Assembly (NCBI GenBank): GCA_910586845.1 | Contig: CAJUJV010000070.1 | Location: forward strand, 1-8,579 | Length of the DNA: 8,579 nt | Source: an uncultured Hungatella sp. | Lineage (GTDB): Bacteria > Bacillota > Clostridia > Lachnospirales > Lachnospiraceae | Reading direction: 5' to 3' | Shown here: positions 5,700 to 8,579 of the stretch, piece by piece | Numbering within the stretch: position 1 is the stretch's first letter | Layout: each line of letters opens with the position of its first letter | The notes under the pieces: generated by a model | Databases searched by the model: none | What the model saw: the letters and a program-made list of their open reading frames with translations, nothing else | Told to the model about the DNA's origin: nothing | Translations under genes and position numbers: made by a program

Positions 5700-6879
5700 A
5701 CCAGCACATCATGACTTCACGGGTCTCTATGGCCGTCTTTGTCATCTGATCAATGTTTTCTTTTAATTTTTCCTCCGAATAACGGATCGTTCTGATATTG
5801 GGCTTGGTAACCGGATGCTTAGCCACAAAGATGGTACAGCAGTCTTCGTAGGGCTGGATGGAGGTCTCGTAGGTGTTGATCTTCTCTGAGATATCCACGA
5901 TTTCCTGTTTGTCAAATCCGATGACAGGGCGGAACACAGGCATGGTGCACACGTCGTTGGTGGCTGCCAGGGACTGGACGGTCTGGGATGCCACCTGACC
6001 GATGCTCTCCCCGGTGATCAGAGCCAGACATTCCGACTCCTCTGCGATGGCCTGGGCGATGCGCATCATATAGCGGCGCATGATGATGGTCAGTTCCTCA
6101 TGGGGACACTGCTCGTAGATATACAGCTGAATATCCGTAAAATTTACCACATGGAGCCTGATCGGACCTGCATAGCGGGCCACCAGCTTCGCCAGATCCA
6201 CCACCTTCTGCTTCGCCCTCTCGCTGGTGTAAGGCGGAGCGTGAAAATAGACGGCCTCGATCTTCACTCCCCTTTTGGCGATCATATATCCGGCCACCGG
6301 GCTGTCGATGCCGCCGGACAAAAGGAGCATGGCCTTGCCGTTGGTTCCCACAGGCATACCGCCGGGACCGGGGATCATCTGAGAGTAGATGTTTACCACA
6401 TTTCTCACTTCCACATGAAGCATGACCTGGGGCTGATGTACGTCTACCTTCATCTCCGGATAAGCCTTAAGCACCGCCTCTCCCAGGTCCCGGTTCATCT
6501 GCTCGGAATAGACCGGATAGTTCTTGTCCGCTCTCCGGGAGTCCACCTTGAAGGTCAGGTCCCGGGAAGGGTACACCTGACGGACATATTCCAGCAGTTC
6601 TTTTTTCACGCTTTCGAATTCTTTCTCGCCGGTCTGGAACATGGGGCAGATCCATGCGATGCCGAAAACCGTCTTCAGGGCCTCGATGACGTCTTCATAG
6701 TCATAGTCCCCTTCCGCCTTCACGTAGATCCGGCCGATCTCCTTAGTCACCGCGAAGCTTCCATCCACTGTCTTTAATGCGTGGCGGATCTGCTTCATCA
6801 GGGCGTCTTCAAAAAGGTATCGGTTCTTGCCCTTTGTCCCGATCTCCGCGTATTTGATCAAAAATGACTGATATAACAT
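5698..6879 (-). CDS. thiI: tRNA 4-thiouridine synthase ThiI (no rhodanese domain)
   Basis: The 393-residue enzyme adenylates U8 of tRNA and replaces the oxygen with sulfur to form s4U; in some bacteria ThiI also serves thiamine thiazole synthesis. An N-terminal ferredoxin-like region is followed by a THUMP RNA-binding domain (about 60-165) and a PP-loop ATP pyrophosphatase with LSGGIDSPVAGYM at 187-199. LITGESIGQVASQT (287-300) is the expected downstream motif. Cys347-Cys348, in YEDCCTIF, lie where the catalytic cysteine of ThiI (Cys344 in E. coli) is expected. The protein ends near residue 393, without the C-terminal rhodanese domain of enterobacterial ThiI, as in Bacillus. Sulfur is then delivered directly by a dedicated desulfurase, here the gene 27 bases upstream. 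The ATG at 6879 follows AAAGGA at about 7 bases. Confidence 0.96.
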   Translation of the reverse strand: MLYQSFLIKYAEIGTKGKNRYLFEDALMKQIRHALKTVDGSFAVTKEIGRIYVKAEGDYDYEDVIEALKTVFGIAWICPMFQTGEKEFESVKKELLEYVRQVYPSRDLTFKVDSRRADKNYPVYSEQMNRDLGEAVLKAYPEMKVDVHQPQVMLHVEVRNVVNIYSQMIPGPGGMPVGTNGKAMLLLSGGIDSPVAGYMIAKRGVKIEAVYFHAPPYTSERAKQKVVDLAKLVARYAGPIRLHVVNFTDIQLYIYEQCPHEELTIIMRRYMMRIAQAIAEESECLALITGESIGQVASQTVQSLAATNDVCTMPVFRPVIGFDKQEIVDISEKINTYETSIQPYEDCCTIFVAKHPVTKPNIRTIRYSEEKLKENIDQMTKTAIETREVMMCW

Positions 6880-6906
6880 GATTTTTTCCTTTCTCGTCCT
6901 CCGGTT

Positions 6907-8061
6907 TTACCCTCTCCGGTACCGGCGCAGCACAGGCAGAAGCTCTTTTAAGGTGTCTATGGCATAATCGATCTCTTCTTTTTTGTTGAAGAGCCCGAAG
7001 CTGAACCGCAGGGTGGCATCCAGAAGATCCTGTCTGACCCCGATACCTCTGAGAGTCCCGCTGACCCCCGGATGGCTGCTGGAGCAGGCGGAACCGGAGG
7101 ACACATAGATTCCCCGTTCTTCCAGTGCGTGGAGCAGCACCTCGCTGCGGACCCCCTCAAAGCTTATGCTCACGATCTGAGGAGCGCTGTCTCTGCCCGG
7201 GCGGCTGTTGACCACACAGCCTTCGATCTCCCGGATCCGTGTCATGAGATAGTCCTTCAGTTCATACAGATAGTCTGTTTTTTCTCTGTGGTTGGTATAA
7301 ATTTCCCTGGCCGCGGCTCCAAGGCCTGCCACTCCGGGTACGTTTTCCGTCCCTGACCGCATCCCCGCCTGCTGGCCGCCGCCGTATATGAGAGGTTTCA
7401 CCTTTACTTTATCCCGGATATACAGAAAACCCACACCCTTGGGCGCGTGAAGCTTATGACCGCTGACACTCATGAGATCAATGTGCTGGCGGCCGGGGCG
7501 GATCTCATATTTGCCGTAGGCCTGGATAGCATCCACATGGAACAGGGTTTCCGGGCTGATCTCCTTTATAACTCTTCCGATCTCCTCCACCGGTTCCACA
7601 GCTCCCACCTCATTGTTCACATACATAACGGACACGAGAATGGTATCAGGCCGAAGCTGCTCTTTCAGAGTCTCCAGGCTGATATGGCCCTGGCCGTCCA
7701 CAGGCAGGTAGGTGATCTCAAATCCCTGTTCCTCCAGAAACCCCAGAGTATTGTAAACGGACGAGTGTTCTATATTGGTGGTGATGATATGGTTCCCTCT
7801 CCGCCGGTTGGCCATGGCGGCGCCGATGAGAGCCATATTGTTGGACTCGGAACCTCCGGAGGTAAAGACGATCTCTTTCTCCCGGACTTTCAGGCTTCTG
7901 GCGATCACTGCCCTGGCTTCTCTGATATACTGCTCCGCTTTCACTCCCATAGAATGTTTTGCGGCCGCATTGCCGTAATCCTCTGTCATGGTCCTGACTA
8001 CAATGTCTTTCACACAGTCAAAAACCCTGGTTGTCGCTGAATTATCAAAATATGCTTCCAT
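6907..8061 (-). CDS. Cysteine desulfurase, NifS/IscS type, paired with thiI
   Basis: The 384-residue PLP enzyme releases sulfur from L-cysteine as a protein persulfide. Visible motifs are EAYFDNSATT at the N-terminus, EHSS with His99, HVDAIQ with Asp177 (pyridine nitrogen partner), SGHK with Lys203 (PLP Schiff base), and SSGSACSS with Cys326 (persulfide cysteine). All catalytic residues are present and the length is normal. The ATG at 8061 is preferred over a GTG five codons upstream because AGGAGG lies 6 bases before it. That site overlaps the last base of the rsmE stop codon. Its position directly ahead of a rhodanese-less thiI matches the B. subtilis nifZ-thiI pair, so it most likely serves s4U formation. 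A wider role in Fe-S assembly or thiamine synthesis cannot be excluded, and no IscU, SufU or IscR gene is in view. Confidence 0.95.
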   Translation of the reverse strand: MEAYFDNSATTRVFDCVKDIVVRTMTEDYGNAAAKHSMGVKAEQYIREARAVIARSLKVREKEIVFTSGGSESNNMALIGAAMANRRRGNHIITTNIEHSSVYNTLGFLEEQGFEITYLPVDGQGHISLETLKEQLRPDTILVSVMYVNNEVGAVEPVEEIGRVIKEISPETLFHVDAIQAYGKYEIRPGRQHIDLMSVSGHKLHAPKGVGFLYIRDKVKVKPLIYGGGQQAGMRSGTENVPGVAGLGAAAREIYTNHREKTDYLYELKDYLMTRIREIEGCVVNSRPGRDSAPQIVSISFEGVRSEVLLHALEERGIYVSSGSACSSSHPGVSGTLRGIGVRQDLLDATLRFSFGLFNKKEEIDYAIDTLKELLPVLRRYRRG

Positions 8062-8072
8062 CTGTCTCCTCC

Positions 8073-8579
8073 TCACATGGTTTCCAGCAGATATCCGGCC
8101 ACGGAAAGGACCATGAGACCTGCCGTCTCTGTCCGGAGGATCCGCCTTCCCAGGGAAACCGGCACCGCTCCGGCAGACTCTGCCCCGGAGATCTCCTCCT
8201 CCTCAAACCCGCCTTCCGGACCGATGAAGATCCCCGCGTCCATACCCGGCCGGATCCTCCCCAGCTGCTCCCTGAGGGTCTTCATGCCTTCGGCCCGTTC
8301 ATAGGCAATGATCTTTACGGGAAAGGGACCCGCATAAGCCAGAGCTTCCTTAAAAGACAGGACTCCTCTGACCACGGGGATGACGCCGCGCCCGGACTGC
8401 TTGGCCGCGCTCTCGGCGACGGCGTTCCATCGGGCCGTCTTTGCCTCTACCTTTTTCTTATCCAGCTTTACGATGGTCCTTCGGGTAATGACAGGGATCA
8501 CCTCAGAGACTCCCAGCTCCACGGCCTTCTGGATCACCAGCTCCATCTTGTCGCCTTTGGGCAGTCCCTGAAAAAGATG
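8073..8579 (-). CDS. rsmE: 16S rRNA (uracil1498-N3)-methyltransferase RsmE, C-terminal part (start lies beyond the window)
   Basis: The last 168 codons are visible, beginning HLFQGLPKGDKMELVIQKAVELGV, which is internal to the family. The frame remains open to the window edge, so the methionine at 8546 is not the start. A full RsmE is about 240-250 residues, so roughly a third is missing. The SPOUT trefoil knot is recognisable from AESAAKQSGR, IFIGPEGGFEEEEI (the SAM-binding loop) and VSLGRRILRTETA near the C-terminus. The enzyme methylates N3 of U1498 in helix 44 of 16S rRNA in the assembled 30S subunit. The gene lies 11 bases ahead of the cysteine desulfurase and is probably co-transcribed with it. 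In many Firmicutes prmA precedes it. Confidence 0.95.
   Translation of the reverse strand, partial: HLFQGLPKGDKMELVIQKAVELGVSEVIPVITRRTIVKLDKKKVEAKTARWNAVAESAAKQSGRGVIPVVRGVLSFKEALAYAGPFPVKIIAYERAEGMKTLREQLGRIRPGMDAGIFIGPEGGFEEEEISGAESAGAVPVSLGRRILRTETAGLMVLSVAGYLLETM

Noticed and set aside
6100..8040. Several plus-strand open frames opposite thiI and the cysteine desulfurase
   Set aside because: Both minus-strand genes are full length with intact catalytic motifs. The antisense frames have no recognisable domains or start sites.

Overview
The window looks like core chromosome of a Gram-positive anaerobe of the class Clostridia, most likely Lachnospiraceae. Three things suggest this: the run ireB-ruvX-DUF1292-Fur-RNase J, a cysteine desulfurase paired with a ThiI that lacks a rhodanese domain, and strong AGGAGG-type ribosome binding sites. 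The species cannot be fixed from the sequence alone. Apart from one small gene, everything is coded on the minus strand, so transcription runs from high to low coordinates. I see no tRNA, rRNA, CRISPR array, insertion sequence or phage gene.

Read in the direction of transcription, the right end (8579 to 5698) is an RNA-modification block. It holds rsmE (16S rRNA m3U1498 methyltransferase, cut by the window edge), a NifS/IscS-type cysteine desulfurase and thiI (tRNA 4-thiouridine synthase). The genes are closely spaced, and the desulfurase probably supplies persulfide sulfur to ThiI. Converging on thiI is the only plus-strand gene (5392-5631), an HPr-like protein with its own promoter and an intrinsic terminator whose T-run overlaps the thiI stop codon. 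It keeps the Ser46 region of HPr but lacks the phosphorylatable His15.

Divergent from it lies mtaB (5272-3935), which methylthiolates t6A37 in tRNA. Directly behind the mtaB stop codon is a near-consensus sigma-A promoter driving a two-gene unit: a FIST-domain protein (3850-2795) and a short methyl-accepting-chemotaxis-type signalling protein with no membrane segment (2779-1847). This is the accessory part of the window. It looks like a cytosolic sensor and transducer pair sitting between housekeeping genes, and it is the best candidate for an under-described system.

The left end (1812 to 1) is a housekeeping operon with its own promoter: ireB (substrate of PASTA kinases), ruvX, a DUF1292 protein, a Fur-family metal or peroxide regulator, and the first codons of RNase J. 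The last three junctions are overlapping or nearly so (ATGA, TGATG, then an 8-base gap), which implies translational coupling. A 201-base gap between ireB and ruvX holds a possible 15-residue leader peptide with a good ribosome binding site, its stop codon lying in the ruvX ribosome binding site.
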